From NCBI GenBank assembly GCA_003647375.1, contig QMMS01000029.1, positions 1 through 24,692 on the forward strand: DNA of 24,692 bases, written 5' to 3'. Of the stretch, positions 14,727 to 22,745 are shown one piece after another (within the stretch, counting starts at the first letter, position 1; each line of letters begins with the position of its first letter). The translations under genes and the position numbers were made by a program. This DNA comes from Deltaproteobacteria bacterium (lineage in GTDB: Bacteria; Desulfobacterota; Desulfobacteria; Desulfobacterales; B30-G6). The notes under the pieces were generated by a model. That model worked only from the letters and a program-made list of their open reading frames with translations, did no database searches and was not told the origin of the DNA.

Positions 14727-15718
14727 GAAACATGATACAATCCGGATCTATCGTGGTCATAGCCGAGCACTTCCAGGGAGAGATCCGACCGGTCACCCAT
14801 GAGTTGGTGCGTTTTGCCGAAGCCCTCCAGGAAGTCAGACCGACCGGAATCCAGATACTGGTTCTCGGGGAAAAGGTGGAAGGCCTTGCAAAAAGCCTGG
14901 CCAAAACAACGGGAAAAGATGTCCTGGGGATATTGGCGCCCCAGCTGACACGGTACAATGGTCAAGCCTACAAAACGGTTTTGCATGAGGTCCTGAGGGA
15001 GCACCCCCCTGCCTATGTCTGCGTTGCTCATTCCTCCCGTGGATCGGATTTCGCTCCAGGGCTCGCAATGCGCATGGGCGCCGCCTGCATTACCGGTGTG
15101 AGCTCGATTTCAGTCCAGGAGGGTGTGATCTGTTTTTCCAGGGATATCTATGGGGGTAAAATCAATGCAGACATGGTATCTTCTTCGAAAACAACCGTTC
15201 TCACTGTTCAACCGGGATCGTATGGGCCGACACCGAAAAATGATCAGGCAGGGGGAAAGGTTTATCTGAAATCAGTGGTGGTTGTCCCCCAGGCATCTAC
15301 TACACTTTCCACCACGGCATTCCAGACAAGTGACCTGGACCTGTCAATAGCCAGGATTATCGTATCTGCCGGCAGGGGTATCGGTGAGGCAGAGAATCTT
15401 CAGCTTATCCGGAATCTGGCATCCGTACTTCCACGATCGGTGGTGTGCGGATCCCGACCGGTCATTGACCTGGGATGGATGACCTATGATCGGCAGGTAG
15501 GGATCACGGGTGCCATTGTAACACCCGATCTCTATATCGCCTGCGGTATATCCGGTGCAGCCCAGCACGCCGGCGGCATGAAAGGATCCGGATTTATCGT
15601 ATCCATCAACACCGACCCCATGGCAGCCATATTCAATTTGTCCGATATCTGTATTGTCGAAGATCTGATGACCTTTATTCCGGTACTGTTGGAGAAGATG
15701 GCAGAGCAAAGAAATTGA
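14723..15718 (+). CDS. etfA: electron transfer flavoprotein alpha subunit
   Basis: A 331-residue EtfA. The ATG at 14723 overlaps the etfB stop as ATGA, the standard arrangement for translational coupling. A longer open frame exists upstream but runs through etfB in another frame and is not real. The C-terminal FAD-binding domain is plain: SRPVIDLGWMTYDRQVGITG, then LYIACGISGAAQHAGGMKGS (FAD-contacting loop) and VSINTDPMAAIF. It forms the heterodimer with EtfB. The gene is the last of the forward beta-oxidation run; the next genes are on the opposite strand. Confidence 0.94.
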   Translation: MRNMIQSGSIVVIAEHFQGEIRPVTHELVRFAEALQEVRPTGIQILVLGEKVEGLAKSLAKTTGKDVLGILAPQLTRYNGQAYKTVLHEVLREHPPAYVCVAHSSRGSDFAPGLAMRMGAACITGVSSISVQEGVICFSRDIYGGKINADMVSSSKTTVLTVQPGSYGPTPKNDQAGGKVYLKSVVVVPQASTTLSTTAFQTSDLDLSIARIIVSAGRGIGEAENLQLIRNLASVLPRSVVCGSRPVIDLGWMTYDRQVGITGAIVTPDLYIACGISGAAQHAGGMKGSGFIVSINTDPMAAIFNLSDICIVEDLMTFIPVLLEKMAEQRN

Positions 15719-15820
15719 CGACACAGATGACGGAAAAGACCATCCAACGATGAGGCCGCGATCTTCGGAATTGATCCAGTTTTTATAGCTGTTGTCGATT
15801 TTCGGATGATCATTCTCATT

Positions 15821-16456
15821 TCAAATTGCATGTAAATGACTGACCAGTTTAGTTCCTTCAGATACAGCCTTTACGGCGGAATCGGCATATCCGTCTGCTC
15901 CAAAAAGTTTGGCCACATCTTTGGTAATTGGAGCACCGCCCAACATTATGGCGGCATTGAGTTTTTTCTCTTTGATTATTTTTACGGCCTTTTTCATTCC
16001 CATCATGGTGCTGGTCATCATGGCTGAGATGGCGATTATATCAGAATCGGTCCGCTGCTGTTCTTCGATGAATTTGTTTACAGGCACGTCTACCCCCAAA
16101 TCGTTGACTTTCCACCCAGCTACATCAAACATCATTTTCACCAGATTTTTTCCAATATCGTGCACATCCCCCTGAATGCTTCCGATAACAATCTGGTATT
16201 TGGTCCCTTTCTCCAATTTAGAAACATGGGGTCTTAAGATATCCAATCCAGCATACAAAGCGTCTGCGCATATCAACAATTCTGGAACAAAATATTCTTG
16301 ACGATCATATAAGTCTCCAACCACTTCCATGCCTGCTTCCAAGCCATCTACTATCCCATCCAGGGCATCATAGCCTTCTTCTATAAAGTGCCGGGCAAAA
16401 CCTTTTATTTCGTCTTCCTGAGCCTTGATAACCGCTGTTTTCAATTTTTCGAGCAA
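15821..16456 (-). CDS. corrinoid (B12-binding) methyltransfer protein, start codon altered
   Basis: About 211 residues with the two-domain layout of MtaC/MtbC/MttC-type corrinoid proteins. A helical cap domain (about 1-85) precedes a Rossmann-like cobalamin domain with GDVHDIGKN (96-104), where H99 would ligate cobalt. ISAMMTSTMMG and LGGAPI follow. Such proteins shuttle methyl groups between a substrate methyltransferase and a MtaA/MtbA-type or tetrahydrofolate methyltransferase. No ATG exists at the expected position. The frame opens after a TAA at about 16468, and the first plausible start is TTG at 16456. The upstream methyltransferase gene is truncated, and the junction lies at this start. 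Expression is therefore doubtful, although the body of the protein is intact. Confidence 0.82.
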   Translation of the reverse strand: MLEKLKTAVIKAQEDEIKGFARHFIEEGYDALDGIVDGLEAGMEVVGDLYDRQEYFVPELLICADALYAGLDILRPHVSKLEKGTKYQIVIGSIQGDVHDIGKNLVKMMFDVAGWKVNDLGVDVPVNKFIEEQQRTDSDIIAISAMMTSTMMGMKKAVKIIKEKKLNAAIMLGGAPITKDVAKLFGADGYADSAVKAVSEGTKLVSHLHAI

Positions 16457-16862
16457 TACTTCTTTTTAAGATACGGACCGCTTTGAGTAGTTCAGGAATA
16501 TACCCCCGGGAAAGGAAATCATCCGGGAAGACGGGGGTGTCGTCAATCTTGAACGCAGGCGGGTGATCGATCCCCGGAATGCCTTCCATGTCATCCGGCA
16601 GCTTTCCGGGTTTTATTCTGGCGCCTAAAGCACGGGCTTCAAAGGTTTGGCAGAACGGAACCCTGACCGCATCAAAACCCAGGATTGTATTGGAAGCAAG
16701 CGCCAACCTGGCCATAGTTTCACCAACTTCATGCGCTTGGGGCCAGAAGGCTTGAGTTTTCTCCATCTGCTCGTATGTAGCCATACAATTGGCGCCAAAG
16801 CAAGGCAACCGATCCGGCTTTTGATGATTGATAACAGCCATCACTCTTTCTTTAGAATTCAT
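16457..16862 (-). pseudogene. truncated MtaA/UroD-type methyltransferase (N-terminal part only)
   Basis: The ATG at 16862 opens MNSKERVMAVINHQKPDRLP, the typical start of the uroporphyrinogen-decarboxylase-like corrinoid methyltransferases MtaA/MtbA. The match continues through GFDAVRVPF and DDFLSRGYIPELLKAVRIL, about 133 residues of a protein normally near 340. It then passes out of frame into the corrinoid gene, and the frame stops at about 16368. The C-terminal zinc-binding part that activates the thiol acceptor is missing, so no activity is expected. The likely cause is a deletion that joined it to the corrinoid gene. Confidence 0.8.
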
Positions 16863-16887
16863 AACCTTATTCCCTTAATCTAATTTA

Positions 16888-17100
16888 CTAAAAATATTGA
16901 CAAAATGTATACCACTCGTGCTTAAAGCTGTCAAAAGATTTATGGTTGGAAAAGGGCAACTTCAATTCTGTGGGATTTGCCTTATTTTGTATTTTTGTAA
17001 GAAATAGGATATCTGTACCGATGGGTGTGGCAATTATTTTAATGGGAACCTCAGGTATCACAGGTCTCTTGATGATCGTGAAAACTGCCATGTTCTCCAT
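16888..17100 (-). CDS. possible small hypothetical protein
   Basis: A 70-codon frame, MENMAVFTIIKRPVIPEVPI at its start, with beta-strand-like segments IKIIATPIGTDILFLTKIQ. It has some likeness to short strand-repeat proteins (DUF6150-like), but I cannot confirm a family. A GAGG about ten bases before the ATG is a weak ribosome site. It could be a remnant or chance. Confidence 0.25.
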   Translation of the reverse strand: MENMAVFTIIKRPVIPEVPIKIIATPIGTDILFLTKIQNKANPTELKLPFSNHKSFDSFKHEWYTFCQYF

Positions 17101-17414
17101 TTAATCATAGCCTCAGGAATGAAGACTTATTAGCGTAATCGACGCTTTTGTCATATTCCCCTCAACCCCAAGATATTGTGGTTTTGCAGTTTTCGTGAAT
17201 TAGTCGATTGCACTCATCGAAAATTATCATTTGCCTTGAAAATAATGGGAAGATTCAGTTGATGAAATTTGACGTCTGCTTCAAATTCCTTTTCTGATAA
17301 TGATAAGTTTTCATGATTTCCGAAAGTAATCTCTTTGGACATGCCGTTACATAGAGGTCAAGATTAATCCAATTTTCTAAGCAGATTTATGCCACAGCGG
17401 TTTCAAAGATATTG
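17101..17414. other. gene-free stretch, nothing recognised
   Basis: AT-rich sequence without a supported gene on either strand. A small GCGT-AATCG-ACGC hairpin followed by four T lies near 17135-17152, too weak to call a terminator. Confidence 0.4.
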
Positions 17415-17628
17415 TTACATAATCTTAACCTGAGGGGTGTCGCCAAGCTTGATGTAATCTTCAATTTGCACAAATTCGACAAATCGAAGACTTAAAACGC
17501 AAATCATTTGTGGATGGCTTTTCAATTTCGGTTCAATTGTGAGAAATTGATAACATAAAATTGCAGCTTTCCAAAAATAGGGTTCACTCCAACATGATTA
17601 ATATAGAGAATATTCTTTTTAGCGTCAT
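17415..17628 (-). pseudogene. frame-disrupted gene downstream of DUF302
   Basis: After the DUF302 stop, a strong AAGGAGG-type ribosome site is followed by an ATG at 17628. It opens only 14 codons (MTLKRIFSILIMLE, stop at 17584). In another frame a coding-like run continues to a TAA at 17415-17417, ending RFVEFVQIEDYIKLGDTPQV and then KIM. The combination of a good start, an early stop and a plausible C-terminus in a different frame suggests a small gene broken by one or more frameshifts. The family is not recognised. Confidence 0.35.
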
Positions 17629-17641
17629 CTCCTTTACCTCC

Positions 17642-18031
17642 TTAAATTATTGAATCAAAAACTTTCTTTAACTTCTTTTCGATTGTAGAGGCAATTTGCT
17701 CTAATTCAACGTTGCCAATCATTGTCATAGCCACCGTCGGTTTGATAATTGAAACGACGATTTTATTTTGCCTCTCGTAAATTATAACATTGCAGGGAAG
17801 CATCAACCCGATATTTTCCTCGACAAGAATGGCTTTGTGAGCACTTGGCGGGTTACATGCACCCAATATTGTGTATTTTTTAAAGTCGATACCGAGTTTT
17901 TCTTTGAATTTTCCCGCTACGTCAATTTGTGATAGAATACCAAAACCTTCCTTTTTCAATTCATTTGAAACTCTATCCAATGCTTCTTCAAACGAAGCAT
18001 CAATTTCTTTTGAAAATCCGTAATTAATCAT
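17642..18031 (-). CDS. DUF302-domain protein
   Basis: A 129-residue protein of the DUF302 family. It has FEEALDRVSNELKKEGFGIL, then DVAGKFKEKLGIDFKKYTIL, GACNPPSAHKAI and GLMLPCNVIIYE, the conserved core order of the family. The biochemical role is unknown; members are often found beside heavy-metal or sulfur-related genes. A GGAGG ribosome site (18040-18044 on the plus strand) precedes the ATG. It follows the TVP38 gene by 18 bases on the same strand and is the last intact gene of the minus-strand run that starts at 22244. Confidence 0.88.
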   Translation of the reverse strand: MINYGFSKEIDASFEEALDRVSNELKKEGFGILSQIDVAGKFKEKLGIDFKKYTILGACNPPSAHKAILVEENIGLMLPCNVIIYERQNKIVVSIIKPTVAMTMIGNVELEQIASTIEKKLKKVFDSII

Positions 18032-18049
18032 TTTTAATCCTCCCTAAAA

Positions 18050-18802
18050 TTAATTTTTCTTTCGAACGCCTTGAACAAGGGAAAGTACAACTAGAATAAA
18101 GATAAAAACAGTCGTATAGGTTAAAAGAATTGGAAAGTTTTTCTCCATGGCAGGAATTCCATGTCCGATATAAGTGTAGATAAGCGTAGCGGGAAGCATG
18201 CCCAATGCTGTAGCAGAGATAAAAGCCCAGAGGCGGATGCCGCTCAATCCAGCCATGTAGCTGATAACATCAAAAGAAATAAACGGCAGCAATCTGGATA
18301 GAAGTATGACATAGAACCCCCTTTTTTCTCCGGCGTGTCTTATGAAATCTACGGTTTTCTGGTTACGAACAATTTTACGCAAAGCCACATTTCCAAACAG
18401 ACGCGCAATGAAAAAGGATGTCAACGCTCCCATCAGGGCACCAATCCAGGATATAAGTGCTCCCCAGAAACTGCCGAAAACCATGCCGTTGGCTGCCGTT
18501 ACAACAAAAGCCGGAATTGGAGCTACAATTGCCTGGGTAATCATCAACAGGACACTCATCAGGGGAGCGGCAACCCCCCAGGAGCGAATCAACCTGATAA
18601 CCTGTTCCAAATTGCCGCCAAATAAAATTACACAGGTTTTTTCAAAATGATGATGAATCATAAAAAAAGTGATGAGAAACAACAAAAGGATTATCGCGAA
18701 AAGAATATGATGAGATATTCCACGGTTCCCTATTTTGGCATACACCAAACCAATAATCAGAATTCCCAGAAATAAAAGGACTAAACTATAAATACCCATC
18801 AT
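18050..18802 (-). CDS. TVP38/TMEM64 (VTT/DedA-like) membrane protein
   Basis: About 250 residues with hydrophobic segments near residues 3-22, 32-49, 80-104, 110-134, 165-183, 191-213 and 225-244. The VTT-domain signature is present: ANGMVFGSFWGALISWIGAL (104-123), GALTSFFIAR (125-134) and LSRLLPFISFDVISYMAGLS (168-187). Members of this family act in lipid scrambling or transport of small solutes; bacterial YdjX/YdjZ-type roles are unclear, though several lie near selenite/mercury or redox genes. Two ATGs at 18802 and 18799 are possible; AGGATG overlaps them. It is part of the minus-strand metal-related run. Confidence 0.88.
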   Translation of the reverse strand: MMGIYSLVLLFLGILIIGLVYAKIGNRGISHHILFAIILLLFLITFFMIHHHFEKTCVILFGGNLEQVIRLIRSWGVAAPLMSVLLMITQAIVAPIPAFVVTAANGMVFGSFWGALISWIGALMGALTSFFIARLFGNVALRKIVRNQKTVDFIRHAGEKRGFYVILLSRLLPFISFDVISYMAGLSGIRLWAFISATALGMLPATLIYTYIGHGIPAMEKNFPILLTYTTVFIFILVVLSLVQGVRKKN

Positions 18803-18902
18803 CCTATATCCGATGTCATTCTAAGACCAGACTGTCGCAATATCTAAAACATTTGGCTTTGCCTTTTACCTTATCCACCACCTGGCGGACGTCAGATAGA
18901 CA

Positions 18903-19058
18903 TCATTTGCCTTTAGGGTTTTTTACCGCACATTGACAATTCCCGAATCTCTTTTCATTAGAAATTCTTTCCATTATCAAAGAGTGGCTATTGCTTAGAT
19001 AGTCTTTTTCTATATCAGCCCTTGTATATTCAAAACAGTAACAAATGAAATCGTCCAT
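18903..19058 (-). CDS. CopZ/BFD-like [2Fe-2S] small protein, 51 residues
   Basis: A short gene found by reading the minus strand. The ATG at 19058 follows AAGGA (plus-strand TTCCTT, 19065-19070) at good spacing. The protein begins MDDFICYCFEYTRADIEKDY and ends GNCQCAVKNPKGK. Cysteines C6-x-C8 and C41-x-C43 match the paired CxC layout of BFD-like [2Fe-2S] domains, such as the N-terminal domain of copper chaperone CopZ. Stand-alone versions occur in metal-resistance loci. It sits between the DUF3179-like fragment (32 bases away) and the TVP38 gene, on the same strand as the multicopper oxidase. A role in copper-linked redox sensing or delivery is inference. Confidence 0.8.
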   Translation of the reverse strand: MDDFICYCFEYTRADIEKDYLSNSHSLIMERISNEKRFGNCQCAVKNPKGK

Positions 19059-19090
19059 TTCTGATTCCTTTCTTAAAATTAGTTAATTGA

Positions 19091-19360
19091 TTATTCTTTC
19101 ACCTCCGGAGGCGACCTTTTGAAAAACACACCCTGGATTCTCATCAGTCCTTTCTTTTTTGGATACCAAAGCGTGCCCGTCTCTTTGTCGTAGAGTACAA
19201 AAGTTTTTTTATATGTCCAACCCGATGGCGCAAAGGTAAGCGTCTGTCCGTTAATTTCGCGACTGTACACAGCCGCCAGACCCACCATCCTTACAGGAAG
19301 ATTTTTTAATAAAGATGATAGGGGCTTAATTAGCTTAAAGATGGTGATCGGTAATTTCAA
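19091..19360 (-). CDS. DUF3179-like protein fragment
   Basis: The frame encodes GLAAVYSREINGQTLTFAPS, then SGWTYKKTFVLYDKETGTLW, which resembles the C-terminal part of DUF3179 proteins (T-G-x-A-x-x-R...LTF-x-x-SG...LYD-x-ET-x-x-LW). Those are normally about 300 residues, so this 89-residue version lacks most of the domain. No ATG with a ribosome site is apparent. TTG at 19360 is the frame's first usable codon and an ATG at 19288 lacks a Shine-Dalgarno, so the start is unresolved. The open frame extends upstream into the methyltransferase gene. It may be a truncated remnant or a short relative. Confidence 0.5.
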   Translation of the reverse strand: MKLPITIFKLIKPLSSLLKNLPVRMVGLAAVYSREINGQTLTFAPSGWTYKKTFVLYDKETGTLWYPKKKGLMRIQGVFFKRSPPEVKE

Positions 19361-19394
19361 AAGGACAGATTTATGGGAAAATTCAGGGCCTGCT

Positions 19395-20024
19395 TTATTG
19401 GAACTTAATGAATCGGCAAAAGATGAAATTTTGTTTTACACTTGAGGGGGTCACATGGTCTTCTACCAAAGTTTCTACTAAATTTAAATTATCTCCCAGC
19501 TCATCCTGCAAGGTCTCTGGACTGTACCTTACAACAGGAAGCCCACTGCATTTTGACGGAGCATCCAGACTAAATGTTGCAATAATTAGATTACCATTTA
19601 ATTTTAGAGCTTGGTTAAATGAGTTAACATATCCTTTTCTGTCCTCGCCTTTTGTTAAAAAATGAAAGACAGCCCGATCATGCCAGACATCATATTGCTT
19701 CCTAAATCTATACGTTGTGACATCGGCCTCAATCCAATTGATTCTGCTGGATTGTTCACCAATTTGTGATCTCGCTTTTTCGATTGAGTTCTTAGAAATA
19801 TCCAAGACTGCCAATTCTTTATACCCCTTATGAAGAAGGTGTTCGGAAAGCTTTGAAGTTCCACCACCAATATCGATAATCCTGCTGTCAATACCCACTC
19901 CCGTATTATTTATAAGTTTCAGAGATCTTTCAGGGTAAGCTTGGTACCAGCCGACCTCAGTATATGCGTATTTTTGATAGACTCGTTCCCAGTGATCTTT
20001 CCGATTTCGCTTAAATAGCCTCAT
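19395..20024 (-). CDS. class I SAM-dependent methyltransferase
   Basis: A 209-residue soluble methyltransferase. DHWERVYQKYAYTEVGWYQ near the N-terminus is typical of a subgroup found in metal- and mobile-gene neighbourhoods. SAM-binding motif I is IIDIGGGTSKLS (49-60), followed by AVLDISKNSIEKAR, IEADVTTY and YDVWHDRAVFHFL. The substrate is unknown. The start codon lies one base after the stop of the multicopper oxidase gene, with AGGT seven bases before the ATG. The two are therefore almost certainly co-translated. Methylation of a metal(loid) or a thiol metabolite is possible but not shown. Confidence 0.88.
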   Translation of the reverse strand: MRLFKRNRKDHWERVYQKYAYTEVGWYQAYPERSLKLINNTGVGIDSRIIDIGGGTSKLSEHLLHKGYKELAVLDISKNSIEKARSQIGEQSSRINWIEADVTTYRFRKQYDVWHDRAVFHFLTKGEDRKGYVNSFNQALKLNGNLIIATFSLDAPSKCSGLPVVRYSPETLQDELGDNLNLVETLVEDHVTPSSVKQNFIFCRFIKFQ

Positions 20025-20025
20025 T

Positions 20026-21621
20026 TTAGATACCTATGTTTGTTTCTCTTACAAAATAATTTCGCATCATTCCCATGTCTTCATGCTCTAAGTTATGACA
20101 ATGGTACAAGAAAAGACCCGGGTAGTCATCAAAATCAACAAGGATTCTTATACGTTCACCCGGCATCAGCAGCACCGTGTCCTTCCACCCTTCATCCACA
20201 TAGCCTTGGTGGTCAACACCGCTTCGTCCAATAACTTTGAATTGTTTGCCATGCAAATGGATCGGATGCGGCATGTTCATCATCCGCATCATGCCACCAT
20301 CGGTGTTGTTGAATTCCCAAATCTCTCTTGAGCCTAATTGAACAATCTCGTCATCAGCGACGTCTTCCATTTGAAACGTGCGGCCATTGATTGCCCATTG
20401 CATATGGCCCATGGTAAGATAAAATTGTTTGGGTCGGCTAAAATTGTCGATCTCATTCCGCTGAACTGGGTTAATTTCAGAAAGCTTCTGCGGTAGAGAG
20501 ACTTTTTTCTCTATCTGTTTTGTAACTTTAATCTTGAATACGGAAAAACGTGTCCCCAGTGGTAGGTTTTGAGTCGTGCCGGTTCTTCTATTCATCATCA
20601 TGCCGCGTCCCATTCCACCACCGTCAAAAGGCAGGCTGATAATGTTGGTTCGGTACCCAACCGGACTGCCGCTGAAATCGGCCCAGAGTTCAATTCTTTC
20701 TCCCGGCGCCAAAAACACATATTGACGTTGAACCGGCTTTTCAAGAAGTCCACCGTCCGTGCCGATGATGGTGAGTGGGCGCCCGTCCTGCCATGCTAGT
20801 TTATAAATACGGGAATTGGAGCCGTTTAGCAGCCGAAAACGATAGACAGTGGTTGATACAGGCAGGGTAAAATCAGGTTTTCCATTGACCAAGATCAAGT
20901 TTCCAAGAAAACCGGTCATGCGCTCCATCATGTTCCCGGAGGTATATACTAGCTGGTTGTCGCGATCAAATGTTCGATCCTGAATCACCAGGGGAACATC
21001 GTATTCACCATCCGGCAAACCCACGGCTTGCTCTTCGTCATCAGAAACAAGAAAAAGCCCTGCCAGGCCACCGTAAACTTGAGGCCCTGTTCGTCCATGA
21101 GGGTGGGGGTGATACCAATAGGTACCGGCTCTGTTTTTGACCTCGAACTCGTATAGGTAGGACTGCCCCTGTGGAATCACATAACGCGGGTGTCCATCCA
21201 TAGCTTCAGGAACATGCAGACCATGCCAGTGAACAATGGATTCTTCCGGAATAGAATTGGTAAATCGAATCCGTATTTTCTCTCCCTGCTGCGCTTTTAT
21301 GACCGGGCCAAGGTAGCTTCTTGGAAGCTCGACCACCCGATTTTTATCGCCCTTGTTAACCGTGGCATGATATTGCCATATCTGTGTGGCCGGTCCCGGA
21401 AATATCGCTAAATTACCTGGCTTGGCCACAAGGGAAATATCAAGATCGGGTACAAACCCTGTCTTTGAAATGGCATCTTCATGTTGTCCTGCCGCTGATT
21501 GACCTAATAGCGGCCAGACACCCCCTGCCACCAGGCCAAGGGTTCCATAACCGGCCAGTTTCAAAAACTGTCTTCTAGCGTTCCCGGCTTCAAGTCTTAA
21601 ATTCCTGGGTAACTTTTTCAT
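20026..21621 (-). CDS. multicopper oxidase, Tat-exported (CueO/CopA-like)
   Basis: A 531-residue periplasmic copper oxidase. The N-terminus has a twin-arginine signal (RRQFLK, 16-21) and a hydrophobic stretch to about residue 40. The four copper motifs are complete: HWHG (131-134), HPHPHG (171-176), HPIHLHG (452-458) and HCHNLEHEDM (507-516), including the type-1 copper methionine. A methionine-rich loop with GGGMGRGMMMNRRTG lies mid-protein, as in cuprous oxidases. An in-frame ATG at 21702 would add 27 residues before the Tat signal. The start at 21621 is preferred because it places the signal at the N-terminus. The likely role is Cu(I) oxidation and detoxification in the periplasm. The gene follows the Spy/ZraP-like gene by about 100 bases. 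Confidence 0.92.
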   Translation of the reverse strand: MKKLPRNLRLEAGNARRQFLKLAGYGTLGLVAGGVWPLLGQSAAGQHEDAISKTGFVPDLDISLVAKPGNLAIFPGPATQIWQYHATVNKGDKNRVVELPRSYLGPVIKAQQGEKIRIRFTNSIPEESIVHWHGLHVPEAMDGHPRYVIPQGQSYLYEFEVKNRAGTYWYHPHPHGRTGPQVYGGLAGLFLVSDDEEQAVGLPDGEYDVPLVIQDRTFDRDNQLVYTSGNMMERMTGFLGNLILVNGKPDFTLPVSTTVYRFRLLNGSNSRIYKLAWQDGRPLTIIGTDGGLLEKPVQRQYVFLAPGERIELWADFSGSPVGYRTNIISLPFDGGGMGRGMMMNRRTGTTQNLPLGTRFSVFKIKVTKQIEKKVSLPQKLSEINPVQRNEIDNFSRPKQFYLTMGHMQWAINGRTFQMEDVADDEIVQLGSREIWEFNNTDGGMMRMMNMPHPIHLHGKQFKVIGRSGVDHQGYVDEGWKDTVLLMPGERIRILVDFDDYPGLFLYHCHNLEHEDMGMMRNYFVRETNIGI

Positions 21622-21725
21622 ATTAGACGCCTTTATCGAATATCCAATCCATTTTATGAAATTGAACAGGGCGGTCAATGGATGCCGCCCTGTCACTAAC
21701 ATTGTCTATAGTTCCATAAAAACAA

Positions 21726-22244
21726 CTACCAGCAGTAGCCGCCACCACCATTAAATCCAGAGCCCATCATGGAACCTCTGGAGCCCATCATAGGGCCACC
21801 GGAACCCATCATGGGGCCGCCGGACCGATATCCTTGGCCGGCATTCGGATTCAGCTTTCGCATTTCAACCATATGTTCGATACGCTTCTGGTCGAACTGG
21901 GACTGCAGATCGGAAATTTCTTTTTGCAGCTGAGATGCCTGAGCTACATCCGGCTCATCCTTGGCCAATTCGTTCTGCAGGTCACGTTCTTTTTCAAAAA
22001 GACTAGTCCTGATATCCTGGGTTTCACTGAAAAACGCTTCTCTCTTCTGCTCGAACTGCTTGTATTCTTCCGTATTCATTTGATCAGCATTTCCATTCCC
22101 GTAACCACCCTGATAGTGCATACCTCCGCGATGATGACCCCATCCACCACCCCAGCCCATGCCGCCATGGGCAAACGCGTTGATACCGATTCCGAGTACT
22201 GCAATTAAAGCGATACTGATAATAACATTTCTTAGTGTAAACAT
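21726..22244 (-). CDS. Spy/ZraP-like periplasmic metal-binding protein
   Basis: A 172-residue exported protein. A signal peptide ends at AFA (about residue 25). A Gly/Trp/His-rich segment (26-52) follows, then a charged helical region (about 57-130) typical of the LTXXQ/ZraP/CpxP-type hairpin. A C-terminal tail has three seven-residue repeats, GGPMMGS, GGPMMGS and RGSMMGS (142-162), ending GGGGYCW. The methionine- and histidine-rich ends suggest copper binding. AAGGAGG (plus-strand 22253-22259) is a very strong ribosome site. It is the first gene of the minus-strand copper run. Confidence 0.85.
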   Translation of the reverse strand: MFTLRNVIISIALIAVLGIGINAFAHGGMGWGGGWGHHRGGMHYQGGYGNGNADQMNTEEYKQFEQKREAFFSETQDIRTSLFEKERDLQNELAKDEPDVAQASQLQKEISDLQSQFDQKRIEHMVEMRKLNPNAGQGYRSGGPMMGSGGPMMGSRGSMMGSGFNGGGGYCW

Positions 22245-22745
22245 TTTCGTTTCCTCCTTGAGTTATTTTGGTTCAAGTTGCACGTTAACCATTCTGCCTG
22301 GTTAGTAAAGCAAACAGCATGCCACGTATGAGAAAAATCATGGATATTCTTTTTACATGCAGTTATTATTGATAATATTAATTAGTAGGTCGTCTAACCT
22401 GGAATGCGAGACAGCTGGAGCCGACATAAGGTCGTATAAAATTTACCCGATCAAATCGATTAGATTCAATATGGTGTCATTATTATCCACTACAACTTGA
22501 TCGAGCGTACCGGATTCTTGTTGGATAGAATCCGAAAACCTCATATGCAATGCTGAATATTCTTGGTTTTGGGGTTGGGATGTAATGAGAATTCCGCTTA
22601 CGAGAAGGAATGAGCTCCGAGATCGAGAATTGAACCAATTGTTGATTTTTCTAATAACTGGACTATTTTTATAATATAACAATGTGGTATAATTCTTGAA
22701 TGGAAATCAGTGTCGGTCATTTTACACATGCAATTGGAGGTCAGT
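22245..22745. promoter_or_regulatory. divergent intergenic region of the copper genes
   Basis: About 500 bases separate the divergent minus-strand run and the DUF6488-like gene. The left end holds a symmetric element at 22286-22304. TATAAT hexamers at 22670-22675 and 22688-22693 are possible -10 elements for the rightward gene, but no good -35 is seen for either. A minus-strand frame at 22443-22682 with a TTG start (tail DNNDTILNLIDLIG) is at best a remnant of a sensor-like protein. Confidence 0.45.
22286..22304. promoter_or_regulatory. inverted repeat TAACCA-N7-TGGTTA, candidate operator
   Basis: A perfect six-base inverted repeat with a seven-base spacer lies about 40 bases upstream of the Spy/ZraP-like start codon. 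Its size and position suit a dimeric response regulator or repressor. It does not match the CueR or CsoR consensus as I know them, so the regulator is unknown. Confidence 0.4.

Noticed and set aside
22443..22682. Minus-strand 79-codon frame in the divergent copper intergenic region
   Set aside because: TTG start without ribosome site; only a faint resemblance to sensor-protein starts, so at most a remnant.
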